From assembly GCF_049445855.1 (NCBI RefSeq), contig NZ_JBMSDV010000003.1, positions 496,001 to 560,000 of the forward strand: a stretch of DNA of 64,000 bases. Direction: 5' to 3'. Below the pieces are notes generated by a model. It was not told the origin of the DNA and ran no database searches. It was given only the letters and a program-made list of their open reading frames with translations. This stretch comes from JAGOCV01 sp049445855 (GTDB lineage: Bacteria; Pseudomonadota; Gammaproteobacteria; Burkholderiales; Burkholderiaceae_C). Made by a program: the position numbers and the translations under genes. Positions 25,099-32,987 of the stretch are shown here, one piece after another; position 1 is the stretch's first letter; each line of letters opens with the position of its first letter.

Positions 25099-25923
25099 TC
25101 AAGCACGCGCCGTGCCTGCTCCGTGCACCACGGGAAAGATCGGCGCATCGAACGGGTCACCGTCCTTCATCGTCAGGCCGGTGAAGGGGGGCGACCCCTT
25201 GCCGGCCCGTTCGGCGTAGACGGCGTCGTCACCCACCCATCGCGCCGAGAAGACGCGCCGCGAACGTGGCGAAGCGTTGCCCGGTGCGCCGTGCACGGTG
25301 CGGAAATCGAATGCGATGGCGTCACCGGGCTGCATGTCCCAGCCGGCGATGTCGAGCTCGCTGCGCATGGCCGCGATGTCGGGCATCACTTCGAAGTTGT
25401 CGTTCTCGTACAGGCGCGTGCCATTGAAGCGCATGGGCCGGAAGTCCTTGCCCCAGCGGTGCGAGCCGCGCACGCATTCCATGACGACCTCGCGCGAGAC
25501 CTCGTCCAGCGGAATCCAGAAGCTCGCGCTCTGCCGGCCTTCGACACAGTAATAGGGCTGGTCCTGGTGCCAGGGCGTGACGGTGCTGCCGCCGGGCTGC
25601 TTGACCAGCACGTGGTCGTGGAAGAAGCGCGCGCTCTGCGATTTCATCAGCCGGGCGGCCAGTGCGGCGGCGGGTGACTCCCAGACGAAGCGCTCGAACT
25701 CGGGAATGCGCTGCCAGTTGCACAGGTCCTGGAAGAAAGGAGCGGTCCCGTCGGCCGGCACCACCGAGCGCTCCAGCGGGCTCGGATTGGCCATCAGGCG
25801 GGCGATGCCCTCGCGCAGCGGCTCCACCCAGTCGCTGAACACGCCTCGCACGACGATGACGCCATCGCGCTGGAAGGCCTCGACGTCGGCGTCGGTGACG
25901 GGAAGGGAAGCTGCGGAAACCAT
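25099..25923 (-). CDS. PhyH-family Fe(II)/2-oxoglutarate dioxygenase
   Basis: Non-heme iron oxygenase of 274 aa (phytanoyl-CoA dioxygenase superfamily, which also covers small-molecule hydroxylases). The iron site is H119-x-D121 in TPWHQDQPYY and H211 in FDFRTVHGAPGNAS, with arginines at about 220-223 for 2-oxoglutarate. It is the first gene of the strand unit dioxygenase - importer - hutC - hutH. A TGTCTAGACA palindrome lies 23 bp before ATG 25923. A dioxygenase beside a TauT-type importer recalls TauD with TauABC. By analogy it may oxidise the imported compound into the hut pathway (inference). The substrate is not known. Confidence 0.87.
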   Translation of the reverse strand: MVSAASLPVTDADVEAFQRDGVIVVRGVFSDWVEPLREGIARLMANPSPLERSVVPADGTAPFFQDLCNWQRIPEFERFVWESPAAALAARLMKSQSARFFHDHVLVKQPGGSTVTPWHQDQPYYCVEGRQSASFWIPLDEVSREVVMECVRGSHRWGKDFRPMRFNGTRLYENDNFEVMPDIAAMRSELDIAGWDMQPGDAIAFDFRTVHGAPGNASPRSRRVFSARWVGDDAVYAERAGKGSPPFTGLTMKDGDPFDAPIFPVVHGAGTARA

Positions 25924-25946
25924 ACCTGGGGTGCTCCGGTGGACTC

Positions 25947-25956
25947 TGTCTAGACA
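25947..25956. promoter_or_regulatory. Putative HutC operator before the dioxygenase gene
   Basis: TGTCTAGACA is a perfect 10-bp palindrome 23 bp upstream of the dioxygenase ATG (minus strand). The same word recurs at 26140-26149 before the divergent acetyltransferase. It contains CTAG, which is uncommon in GC-rich proteobacterial DNA, so two copies within 200 bp are unlikely by chance. Confidence 0.65.
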
Positions 25957-26037
25957 AGACTAGCAATCGCTGTGCCACTGTTCGCCGTTGCCTGGCCGTT
26001 TCGTGACGTCTCCCAGTTTTCGCGTCCGAAGGCAACC

Positions 26038-26047
26038 TGTACATACA
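26038..26047. promoter_or_regulatory. Possible third operator-like site between the divergent genes
   Basis: TGTACATACA, flanked as CTGTACATACAG, keeps the outer TGT and ACA halves of the neighbouring TGTCTAGACA sites. It lies midway in the 248-bp divergent gap between them. The middle bases differ, so it may be a weaker site or chance. Confidence 0.4.
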
Positions 26048-26139
26048 GATTAACCCTTGGCCCCGGCAGCGCATGCACAAGCGGGTGCGAAGCTCTGTGT
26101 CGACTTGGTGCGTCTCCGGACAGGCATGCACCAAAATAT

Positions 26140-26149
26140 TGTCTAGACA
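26140..26149. promoter_or_regulatory. Putative HutC operator before the acetyltransferase gene
   Basis: A second exact TGTCTAGACA palindrome, 22 bp upstream of ATG 26172 on the plus strand. Distance and sequence mirror the site before the dioxygenase. This suggests that both divergent units answer to the same repressor. Confidence 0.62.
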
Positions 26150-26171
26150 GCGGCGTGGCATCATCCGCCGC

Positions 26172-26639
26172 ATGCAGATCCAGACCGACGACCCCGAACG
26201 CGCCGACGTGCTGGCGCTGCTCGAAGAACACCTACGGCACATGCATGCGCTGTCGCCGCCGGAGAGCGTGCACGCGCTCGATCCGAAAAAGCTGAAAACA
26301 CCCGACATCACTTTCTGGACGGCGCGCGACGCCGACGGCCTGCTGCTGGGCACGGGCGCGCTGCGCGAGCTGGACGAAACGCATGGAGAAGTGAAATCCA
26401 TGCGCACACCCGATGCCTTGCGCCGCCGTGGCGCGGGGCGAGCGATGCTCGTGCACATCGTTGAAGAGGCGCGCAGGCGCGGCTACGCGCGGCTGAGCCT
26501 GGAGACCGGCTCGCAGGACGGCTTCGCGCCCGCGCGCCGGTTGTACGCAAGCGCCGGCTTCGTGCCGTGCGGGCCGTTCGGCGACTACACCGACGATCCG
26601 AACAGCGCCTTCATGACGCTGGCGTTGACGACGCCATGA
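26172..26639 (+). CDS. GNAT family N-acetyltransferase
   Basis: Acetyl-CoA-dependent acetyltransferase of 155 aa. The acetyl-CoA site is seen as MRTPDALRRRGAGRAMLVHI (about 78-97, RRRGAG loop). It is followed by LSLETGSQDGFAPARRLYASAGF, the usual beta-strand/helix pair near the end. ATG 26172 is preferred because frames starting earlier would run through the operator. The gene diverges from the dioxygenase and carries the same palindrome before its start, so it is probably in the HutC regulon. A role in acetylating an amine related to histidine is only a guess. Confidence 0.85.
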   Translation: MQIQTDDPERADVLALLEEHLRHMHALSPPESVHALDPKKLKTPDITFWTARDADGLLLGTGALRELDETHGEVKSMRTPDALRRRGAGRAMLVHIVEEARRRGYARLSLETGSQDGFAPARRLYASAGFVPCGPFGDYTDDPNSAFMTLALTTP

Positions 26640-26663
26640 CTTCCGCGAAATTCCTGCGGCGCT

Positions 26664-28358
26664 TCAGGTCGTCGCCGATGCGTGAAGGTTCAGGCTCGCC
26701 GCCACGGCTTCTGCGACCTTGATGCCATCCACGCCTGCCGACAGGATGCCGCCCGCATAACTCGCGCCTTCGCCCGCCGGGAACAGCCCGCGCACGTTCA
26801 CGCTCTGCAGGTCGGCGCCGCGCGCCATCCTGATGGGTGACGAGGTGCGCGTCTCCACGCCGGTGAGCACTGCGTCGGGCATGTCGAAGCCGTTGATCTT
26901 CTTGCCGAACGCAGGAAAGGCCTCACGCATCGCCTCGATGGCATAGCCGGGCAGGGCCTGCGACAGATCGCCCAGTCGCACGCCCGGCTTGTACGAAGGC
27001 ATGACCGAGCCGAACTCTGTCGATGGCATGCCCGCCACGAAATCGCCCACCAGTTGCCCCGGCGCTTCGTACGTGCTGCCGCCCAGTACGAATGCCAGGG
27101 ACTCGAGTCGCCGTTGCAGCTCGATGCCCGCCAGCGGATGCGGCTTGCCTTGCGCTTCCTCGGGCACGTCGATGTGCTGGTACGTGGTCGGGTAGTCAGT
27201 GGGTTCGATGCCGACCACGATGCCTGCATTCGCATTGCGCTCGTTGCGCGAATACTGGCTCATGCCGTTGGTCACCACACGCCCGGGCTCGGAAGTGGCG
27301 GCGACCACCGTACCGCCCGGGCACATGCAGAAGCTGTAGACCGAGCGGCCATTGCTCGCGTGGTGCACGAGGCGATATTCGGCCGCGCCGAGCAACGCGT
27401 TGCCGGCATGCCGACCCCAGCGCGCGCGGTCGATGACGCCTTGCGGATGCTCCGCGCGGAAGCCGATCGAAAACGGCTTGGCCTCGATGTGCACGCCGCG
27501 TTTGTGCAGCATGGTGAAGGTGTCGCGCGAGCTGTGGCCCAGCGCCATCACGACATGGTCGGCGCGCAGTTCGTGCGTCTGGCCGGTGGCCTGGTCGAGC
27601 ACGACGAGACCGCGCATGCGCAGGTTCGCCACCTCGCCTTCGAGCAGCACGTCCGTCACGCGCTGCATGAAGCGGATCTCGCCGCCGAGCGCGATGATTT
27701 CCTCGCGCATGGTCTCCACCACCTTCACCAGTTTGAAGGTGCCGATGTGCGGATGCGCTTCGTACAGGATTTCCGGCGGCGCGCCGGCCTTCACGAACTC
27801 CTCCATCACCTTGCGGCCGAGGAAGCGCGGGTCCTTGATCTGGCTGTAGAGCTTGCCGTCGGAGAACGTGCCCGCGCCGCCTTCGCCGAACTGCACGTTG
27901 CTCTCGGGGGTGAGCTCGCTCTTGCGCCACAGGCCCCACGTGTCCTTCGTGCGTTCGCGCACGGTCTTGCCGCGTTCGAGCACGATGGGGTTGAGGCCCA
28001 TCTTCGCCAGCATCAGCGCCGCGAAGATGCCGCAGGGGCCGAAGCCCACGACGACGGGCCGCAGCGCACCGGATGGCTGCGTCACGGCGGGCAGGCGGTA
28101 CGCCATGTCCGGCGAGGGCTGGATGTGCGGATTCTTCGCGTGCTTCGCCAGCAGCGCCGCTTCACGCGATGGGTCGGCCAGCGTGACGTCGGCGATGTAG
28201 ACCTGCAGCAGTTCGGCGCGGCGCGCGTCGAAGCTGCGCTTGTGCACGTGCAGGTGGGTGATGTCCTGCGGCTCGACGCCGAGCGTGCTGGCGGCGAGGG
28301 CAGTGAGTGCGTCGGCCGCGTGTTCCAGCGGCAGTTTGAGTTCGGAGATCCGGATCAT
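26664..28358 (-). CDS. FAD-dependent dehydrogenase, COG2509 type
   Basis: Conserved flavoprotein of 564 aa, of uncertain biochemical role. The N-terminal 95 residues form the family's extra domain (HLHVHKRSFDARR near residue 40). The FAD Rossmann motif follows, VVVGFGPCGIFAAL near 102, then NVQFGEGGAGTFSDGKLYSQ near 153, GFRAEHPQGVIDRARWG near 290, FCMCPGGTVVAATSE near 340 and a second FAD contact, LFPAGEGASYAGGILSAG, near the end. No signal or membrane segment. It is convergent with the acetyltransferase gene. Its start lies 47 bp from rnpB on the opposite strand. Confidence 0.92.
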   Translation of the reverse strand: MIRISELKLPLEHAADALTALAASTLGVEPQDITHLHVHKRSFDARRAELLQVYIADVTLADPSREAALLAKHAKNPHIQPSPDMAYRLPAVTQPSGALRPVVVGFGPCGIFAALMLAKMGLNPIVLERGKTVRERTKDTWGLWRKSELTPESNVQFGEGGAGTFSDGKLYSQIKDPRFLGRKVMEEFVKAGAPPEILYEAHPHIGTFKLVKVVETMREEIIALGGEIRFMQRVTDVLLEGEVANLRMRGLVVLDQATGQTHELRADHVVMALGHSSRDTFTMLHKRGVHIEAKPFSIGFRAEHPQGVIDRARWGRHAGNALLGAAEYRLVHHASNGRSVYSFCMCPGGTVVAATSEPGRVVTNGMSQYSRNERNANAGIVVGIEPTDYPTTYQHIDVPEEAQGKPHPLAGIELQRRLESLAFVLGGSTYEAPGQLVGDFVAGMPSTEFGSVMPSYKPGVRLGDLSQALPGYAIEAMREAFPAFGKKINGFDMPDAVLTGVETRTSSPIRMARGADLQSVNVRGLFPAGEGASYAGGILSAGVDGIKVAEAVAASLNLHASATT

Positions 28359-28405
28359 GGTTTCGGCTCGTGTCGATCAAGCAGAGAGCGCCGATAATAC
28401 GCCCC

Positions 28406-28764
28406 GTGAAGCCCGCCAGGCCGTCGCTGGTGCAATCGCGGAAACGCGGCACTGGAGGAACGTCCGGACTGCAAAGGACAGCGCAGGAGGTAACACCTCT
28501 CCACCGCGAGGTGAGGATCAGAGCAACAGAGACGAGTCGGGCCGGGGCAACCCGGTCCGGGTGAAACGGGCAATCTCTGCGCGCAGCAATACCAAGTAGG
28601 CCAGCAAGGAGCGGCAACGCTCCATCCTGTGGTTCCGCAGGCTGTTGGCGGGTAGGTAGCACCGAGCCGTGTGGGCAACCCACGGCCCAGATGAATGGCG
28701 GTCACATTGAAGTCGGCGCAAGCTGGTTTCGATGCACAGAATCCGGCGTATCGGCGGGCTTCAC
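28406..28764 (+). ncRNA. rnpB: RNase P RNA, bacterial class A
   Basis: Catalytic RNA that trims tRNA 5' ends, about 359 nt. The closing helix P1 is a perfect 12-bp pair between GTGAAGCCCGCC (28406-28417) and GGCGGGCTTCAC (28753-28764). Conserved blocks are in order: GGAGGAACGTCCGGAC near 28455, GCAACAGAGACGAG near 28522, AGTAGGCCAGCAAGG-like bases near 28596, GGGTAGGTAGCACCGAGCC near 28650, CCCAGATGAATGGCGG near 28685 and CACAGAATCCGGCGTATCGG near 28735. GATAAT at 28393-28398 may be the -10 box. A T-run follows directly at 28766-28771 and probably ends transcription. Confidence 0.95.
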
Positions 28765-28952
28765 ATTTTTTCGCTCTTGCGTTGGTGGCAATGCCGTCGG
28801 CGGGGGCACGAACGCCATGCGCACATATACGGATTTTTTACACCGCCCCCTGCAGTTTTGATCCTGTTTTTTCGCGGGCACTTCCATACTTTTCCCACAC
28901 CCTGGACCGCAGCCGGACGGCCGGTCGGGTCTGGACAAAAGCAGGAGGTCCC

Positions 28953-29057
28953 TTGGACATCGTCTTTATTTTTCTCGGTATCGGGCTGTGGGCCCTGATG
29001 GCTTTGCTGGTGCGCGGCCTTGCAGCGCTCGCACCGGGCAAGGGAGAGCGGTCATGA
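28953..29057 (+). CDS. Small membrane protein upstream of kdpF
   Basis: A 34-residue frame starting at TTG 28953 with GCAGGAGG 4 bp before it. It ends in an ATGA overlap with kdpF (29054-29057). The product begins MDIVFIFLGIGLWALMALLV and is a single membrane helix with a basic tail (RGLAALAPGKGERS). Very small hydrophobic frames occur before kdpF in other proteobacteria and are usually unannotated. Its strong ribosome site and coupling to kdpF support translation. It may assist the Kdp complex, but no function is established. The kdp promoter probably lies in 28772-28940; no convincing boxes were picked. Confidence 0.55.
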   Translation: MDIVFIFLGIGLWALMALLVRGLAALAPGKGERS

Positions 29058-29152
29058 TCGACATGGCCACGCTCTACGGTTTCGGTGCGTTCAGCGCGCT
29101 GGCGCTGCTCGCCTACCTCGTGTATGCGCTGTGGCGCGCGGAGGAGTTCTGA
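29054..29152 (+). CDS. kdpF: K+-transporting ATPase subunit KdpF
   Basis: Peptide of 32 aa with one membrane helix that stabilises the KdpABC complex. The end YLVYALWRAEEF matches the family's typical end. GGGAGAGCGG lies just before ATG 29054. It overlaps the preceding small frame by 4 bp, and kdpA begins 1 bp after its stop. Place and size leave little doubt. Confidence 0.85.
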   Translation: MIDMATLYGFGAFSALALLAYLVYALWRAEEF

Positions 29153-29153
29153 C

Positions 29154-30845
29154 ATGGACGCATCCGCCTGGGGCCTGCTGGCCCTGTTCCTCGGTCTCAC
29201 GACCGTCATTGCCTGGCCGCTCGGCCGCTGGATGGCTGCGCTGCTCGAAGGCAGGCATGCGGCCTGGATGCGCCGCGTGGAGGCGCCCCTGTTCCGCGCT
29301 GCGGGTGTGGACCCGGACGCCTCGATGCCCTGGACCCGCTATGCATTCGCACTGCTCGCGTTCAACGGCATCGGCGCGCTGTTCGTCTACGGCATGCAGC
29401 GGATGCAGCAACTGATGCCGTTGAATCCGGCAGGCATGGGCGCTGTGTCGCCCGATTCGTCGTTCAACACGGCCCTGAGTTTCGTCACGAATACCAACTG
29501 GCAGGGCTACGGCGGCGAATCCACCATGGCCTACCTGACGCAGATGGTGGCGCTGGCCGGGCAGAACTTCCTGTCCGCTGCGACGGGCATCGTCGTGGCA
29601 TTCGTGCTGATCCGCGGGTTCGCGCAGCGCTCGGCTGCCGGTGTGGGCAATTTCTGGGCGGACCTCGTGCGTGCCACGCTGTGGCTGCTGGTTCCGTTGT
29701 CGCTGGTGGTCGCGCTGGTGCTGGCCGGGCAGGGTGTCATCCAGAACTTCGACGCCTACAAGGACGTGCAGGCCGTGGGCGCGACACAGCAGTTGGCAAT
29801 GGGACCGGTCGCATCGCAGGAGGCCATCAAGATGGTGGGTACCAACGGTGGCGGTTTCTTCAATGCCAACTCCGCGCATCCGTTCGAGAACCCGAATGCC
29901 TGGACCAACCTGCTGCAGATGCTGGCGATCTTCGCCATTCCGGCCGGCCTGTGTTTCACCTTCGGCCGTGGCGTGGGCGACATCCGCCAGGGCTGGGCCG
30001 TACTGGCCGCGATGACCGTGCTGTTCGTCGCTGCGGTGCTGGTTGCCATTCCCGCCGAGCAGGCGGGCAATCCGCAACTGGCACAGCTCGGCGTGGACAC
30101 GTCGGGCGGCAACATGGAGGGCAAGGAAGTCCGCTTCGGCATTGCCGCGTCCACGCTGTTCGCGGCCATCACGACTGCGGCATCCTGCGGTGCGGTCAAT
30201 GCCATGCACGACTCGTTCACGCCGCTGGGTGGCATGGTGCCGATGATGCTCATGCAACTTGGCGAAGTGGTCTTCGGCGGCGTGGGTTCGGGTCTCTACG
30301 GCATGCTGGTGTTCGCGATCCTCGCGGTCTTCATCGCGGGCCTGATGATCGGTCGCACGCCCGAATACCTCGGCAAGAAGATCGAGGCCTATGAAATGAA
30401 GCTCGCGTCGGTGGTGATCCTGGTGACGCCGCTCGTGGTGCTGCTGGGCACGTCGCTGGCCGTGCTGGCGTCTGCGGGCAAGGCCGGCATCGCGAATCCG
30501 GGTGCGCATGGCTTCAGCGAAATCCTCTATGCGTTCACCTCTGCGGCCAACAACAACGGCAGCGCGTTCGCGGGGCTGTCGGCCAACACGCCGTTCTACA
30601 ACACGCTGCTGGGCATCGCGGTATGGATCGGCCGCTTCGGCGTGATCGTTCCGGTGCTGGCCATCGCCGGCGCGCTGGCGGCCAAGAAGCGCCTGCCCGT
30701 CACTGCCGGGACCATGCCCACGCATGGGCCGCTCTTCGTCGTCCTGCTGGTCGGCACCGTGCTGCTGGTGGGTCTTCTCAATTACGTGCCCTCCCTGGCA
30801 CTGGGTCCGATCGTCGAGCACCTGATGCTCTGGCATGTGCAGTGA
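29154..30845 (+). CDS. kdpA: K+-transporting ATPase subunit A
   Basis: Potassium-binding channel-like subunit of the high-affinity Kdp pump, 563 aa, inner membrane with about ten helices. The four selectivity-loop repeats are recognisable: VTNTNWQGYGGE near residue 122, GTNGGGFFNANSAHP near 232, TTAASCGAVNAMHDS near 342 and SAANNNGSAFAG near 467. ATG 29154 follows the kdpF stop by 1 bp, with GGAGGAG overlapping the end of kdpF. kdpB follows 13 bp after. Expression is expected to rise in low potassium through KdpDE, encoded just downstream. Confidence 0.97.
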   Translation: MDASAWGLLALFLGLTTVIAWPLGRWMAALLEGRHAAWMRRVEAPLFRAAGVDPDASMPWTRYAFALLAFNGIGALFVYGMQRMQQLMPLNPAGMGAVSPDSSFNTALSFVTNTNWQGYGGESTMAYLTQMVALAGQNFLSAATGIVVAFVLIRGFAQRSAAGVGNFWADLVRATLWLLVPLSLVVALVLAGQGVIQNFDAYKDVQAVGATQQLAMGPVASQEAIKMVGTNGGGFFNANSAHPFENPNAWTNLLQMLAIFAIPAGLCFTFGRGVGDIRQGWAVLAAMTVLFVAAVLVAIPAEQAGNPQLAQLGVDTSGGNMEGKEVRFGIAASTLFAAITTAASCGAVNAMHDSFTPLGGMVPMMLMQLGEVVFGGVGSGLYGMLVFAILAVFIAGLMIGRTPEYLGKKIEAYEMKLASVVILVTPLVVLLGTSLAVLASAGKAGIANPGAHGFSEILYAFTSAANNNGSAFAGLSANTPFYNTLLGIAVWIGRFGVIVPVLAIAGALAAKKRLPVTAGTMPTHGPLFVVLLVGTVLLVGLLNYVPSLALGPIVEHLMLWHVQ

Positions 30846-30858
30846 GGGAGAAGGAATC

Positions 30859-32976
30859 ATGAACAACAAGACATCGATCCAGCCGCAATCGAAGCAACTG
30901 CGGCTTCTGGACCCTGCACTGGTCAAACCGGCGCTGTGGAGTGCCCTGGCCAAACTGAGCCCGAAGGTGCAGTGGCGCAACCCCGTGATGTTCGTCGTCT
31001 ACATCGGCAGCATCGTCACCACGCTGCTCTGGGTGCAGGCGCTGCAGGGCGGCAGCGGGTCCGCGGGCTTCACCTTCACCATCGCGTTGTGGCTGTGGTT
31101 CACCGTGATCTTCGCGAACTTCGCCGAGGCCCTGGCTGAAGGTCGCAGCAAGGCGCAGGCGGCGTCGCTGCGCGGCATGAAGAAGTCCGTCTGGGCCAAG
31201 CGATTTGAAGTGCAGCAGGTCGCGCAGGGCAAGGCGTTCCATGGCCAGCGCTGGTTGCCGTGCGAGGGCGCGCAGCTGCGCAAGGGCGACGTCGTGCTGG
31301 TCGAGGCTGGCGACACCATCGCGCTGGACGGCGAGGTGATCGAGGGCGTCGCCTCGGTGGACGAGAGCGCCATCACCGGCGAGTCGGCACCGGTGGTGCG
31401 TGAATCCGGTGGCGACTTCTCCTCGGTGACGGGCGGCACGCGCGTGCTGTCCGACTGGCTGGTGATCCGTGTCGGCGTGAACCCGGGCGAATCGTTCCTG
31501 GACCGCATGATCGGCATGGTCGAAGGCGCGAAGCGGCAGAAGACGCCGAACGAAGTGGCGCTGCACATCCTGCTGATCGCATTGACCATCGTGTTCCTGG
31601 TGGTCACCGTGACGCTGCTGCCCTTCTCCATCTTCAGCGTCGAGGCATCCGGTGCGGGCCAGATCGTCACGCTCACGGCGCTCATCTCGCTGCTGGTCTG
31701 CCTGATCCCCACCACCATCGGCGGCTTGCTGTCGGCCGTGGGCGTGGCGGGCATGAGCCGCATGATGCAGGCCAATGTGATCGCCACCTCGGGCCGTGCG
31801 GTGGAGGCGGCCGGTGACGTGGACGTGCTGCTGCTGGACAAGACCGGAACCATCACGCATGGCAGCCGCCAGGCCTCGGCCTTCGTTGCCGCGCCCGGCA
31901 TCACCGATGTGCACCTCGCGCGCGTCGCGCTGCTGGCTTCGCAGTCCGACGAAACGCCCGAAGGCCGGTCGATCGTCGAATTCGCGCGCCGCCAGCGCGT
32001 GGACGACCGGCCGGTGGAAGGCGCACAGGTCGTGCCCTTCAGTGCGCAGACGCGCATGAGCGGCGTGGATCTTCCCGCCGAGGGTGCTGCCGGACCGCGT
32101 GCCCTGCGCAAGGGCGCCGCCGACGCGATCCGCCGTCATGTCGAAGCGCTGGGCGGCGCCATGCCCACCGAAGTGACGCGCACGGCCGACGAAGTGGCGC
32201 GTCGCGGTTCGACACCGCTGGTGGTGGCGGAAGGCGATCGCGTGCTCGGCGTCATCGAACTCAAGGACATCGTGAAGACCGGCATCCGCGAACGCTTTGC
32301 CGAGCTGCGTCGCATGGGCATCCGCACGATCATGATCACCGGCGACAACAAGCTCACGGCTGCCGCCATCGCTGCCGAGGCCGGCGTGGACGACTTCCTG
32401 GCCGAGGCGACGCCCGAAGACAAGCTCAAGCTGATCCGTGACTATCAGAGCGGCGGCCGCCTGGTGGCCATGACGGGCGACGGCACCAACGACGCACCGG
32501 CACTGGCCCAGGCCGACGTCGCGGTGGCGATGAACAGCGGCACGCAGGCGGCCAAGGAGGCCGGCAACATGGTGGATCTGGACTCCGACCCGACCAAGCT
32601 GCTGGAAGTGGTCGAGACCGGCAAGGCGCTGCTGATGACGCGCGGCTCGCTCACCACCTTCTCGATTGCCAACGACGTGGCGAAATACTTCGCCATCATC
32701 CCCGCGATCTTCGTGTCCACCTATCCGCAACTGTCCGCGCTGAACGTGATGCAACTGGCGAGCCCGCAGTCCGCCATCCTGTCGGCGGTGATCTTCAATG
32801 CGCTGATCATCGTCGTGCTGATTCCCCTGGCGTTGAAGGGCGTGCGCTTCCGTGCCATCGGTGCAGCCTCGCTGTTGCGCCGCAACCTGGCCATCTACGG
32901 CCTGGGTGGCCTGCTGGTGCCCTTCGTGGGCATCAAGCTGATCGACATCGTGCTGGCGGCCATCGGGCTCGCCTGA
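30859..32976 (+). CDS. kdpB: K+-transporting P-type ATPase subunit B
   Basis: Catalytic subunit of Kdp, 705 aa. The phosphorylated aspartate lies in LLLDKTGTITHG near residue 327. Other P-type marks are DESAITGESAPVVRESGGDF near 172, the nucleotide-binding region, TGDNKLTAAAIA near 495 and VAMTGDGTNDAPALAQADV near 537. Hydrophobic helices stand at about 45-85, 240-300 and 600-700. ATG 30859 is preceded by GAAGGAAT. It is the third gene of the F-A-B-C run. Confidence 0.97.
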   Translation: MNNKTSIQPQSKQLRLLDPALVKPALWSALAKLSPKVQWRNPVMFVVYIGSIVTTLLWVQALQGGSGSAGFTFTIALWLWFTVIFANFAEALAEGRSKAQAASLRGMKKSVWAKRFEVQQVAQGKAFHGQRWLPCEGAQLRKGDVVLVEAGDTIALDGEVIEGVASVDESAITGESAPVVRESGGDFSSVTGGTRVLSDWLVIRVGVNPGESFLDRMIGMVEGAKRQKTPNEVALHILLIALTIVFLVVTVTLLPFSIFSVEASGAGQIVTLTALISLLVCLIPTTIGGLLSAVGVAGMSRMMQANVIATSGRAVEAAGDVDVLLLDKTGTITHGSRQASAFVAAPGITDVHLARVALLASQSDETPEGRSIVEFARRQRVDDRPVEGAQVVPFSAQTRMSGVDLPAEGAAGPRALRKGAADAIRRHVEALGGAMPTEVTRTADEVARRGSTPLVVAEGDRVLGVIELKDIVKTGIRERFAELRRMGIRTIMITGDNKLTAAAIAAEAGVDDFLAEATPEDKLKLIRDYQSGGRLVAMTGDGTNDAPALAQADVAVAMNSGTQAAKEAGNMVDLDSDPTKLLEVVETGKALLMTRGSLTTFSIANDVAKYFAIIPAIFVSTYPQLSALNVMQLASPQSAILSAVIFNALIIVVLIPLALKGVRFRAIGAASLLRRNLAIYGLGGLLVPFVGIKLIDIVLAAIGLA

Positions 32977-32987
32977 AGGAGAAACCC

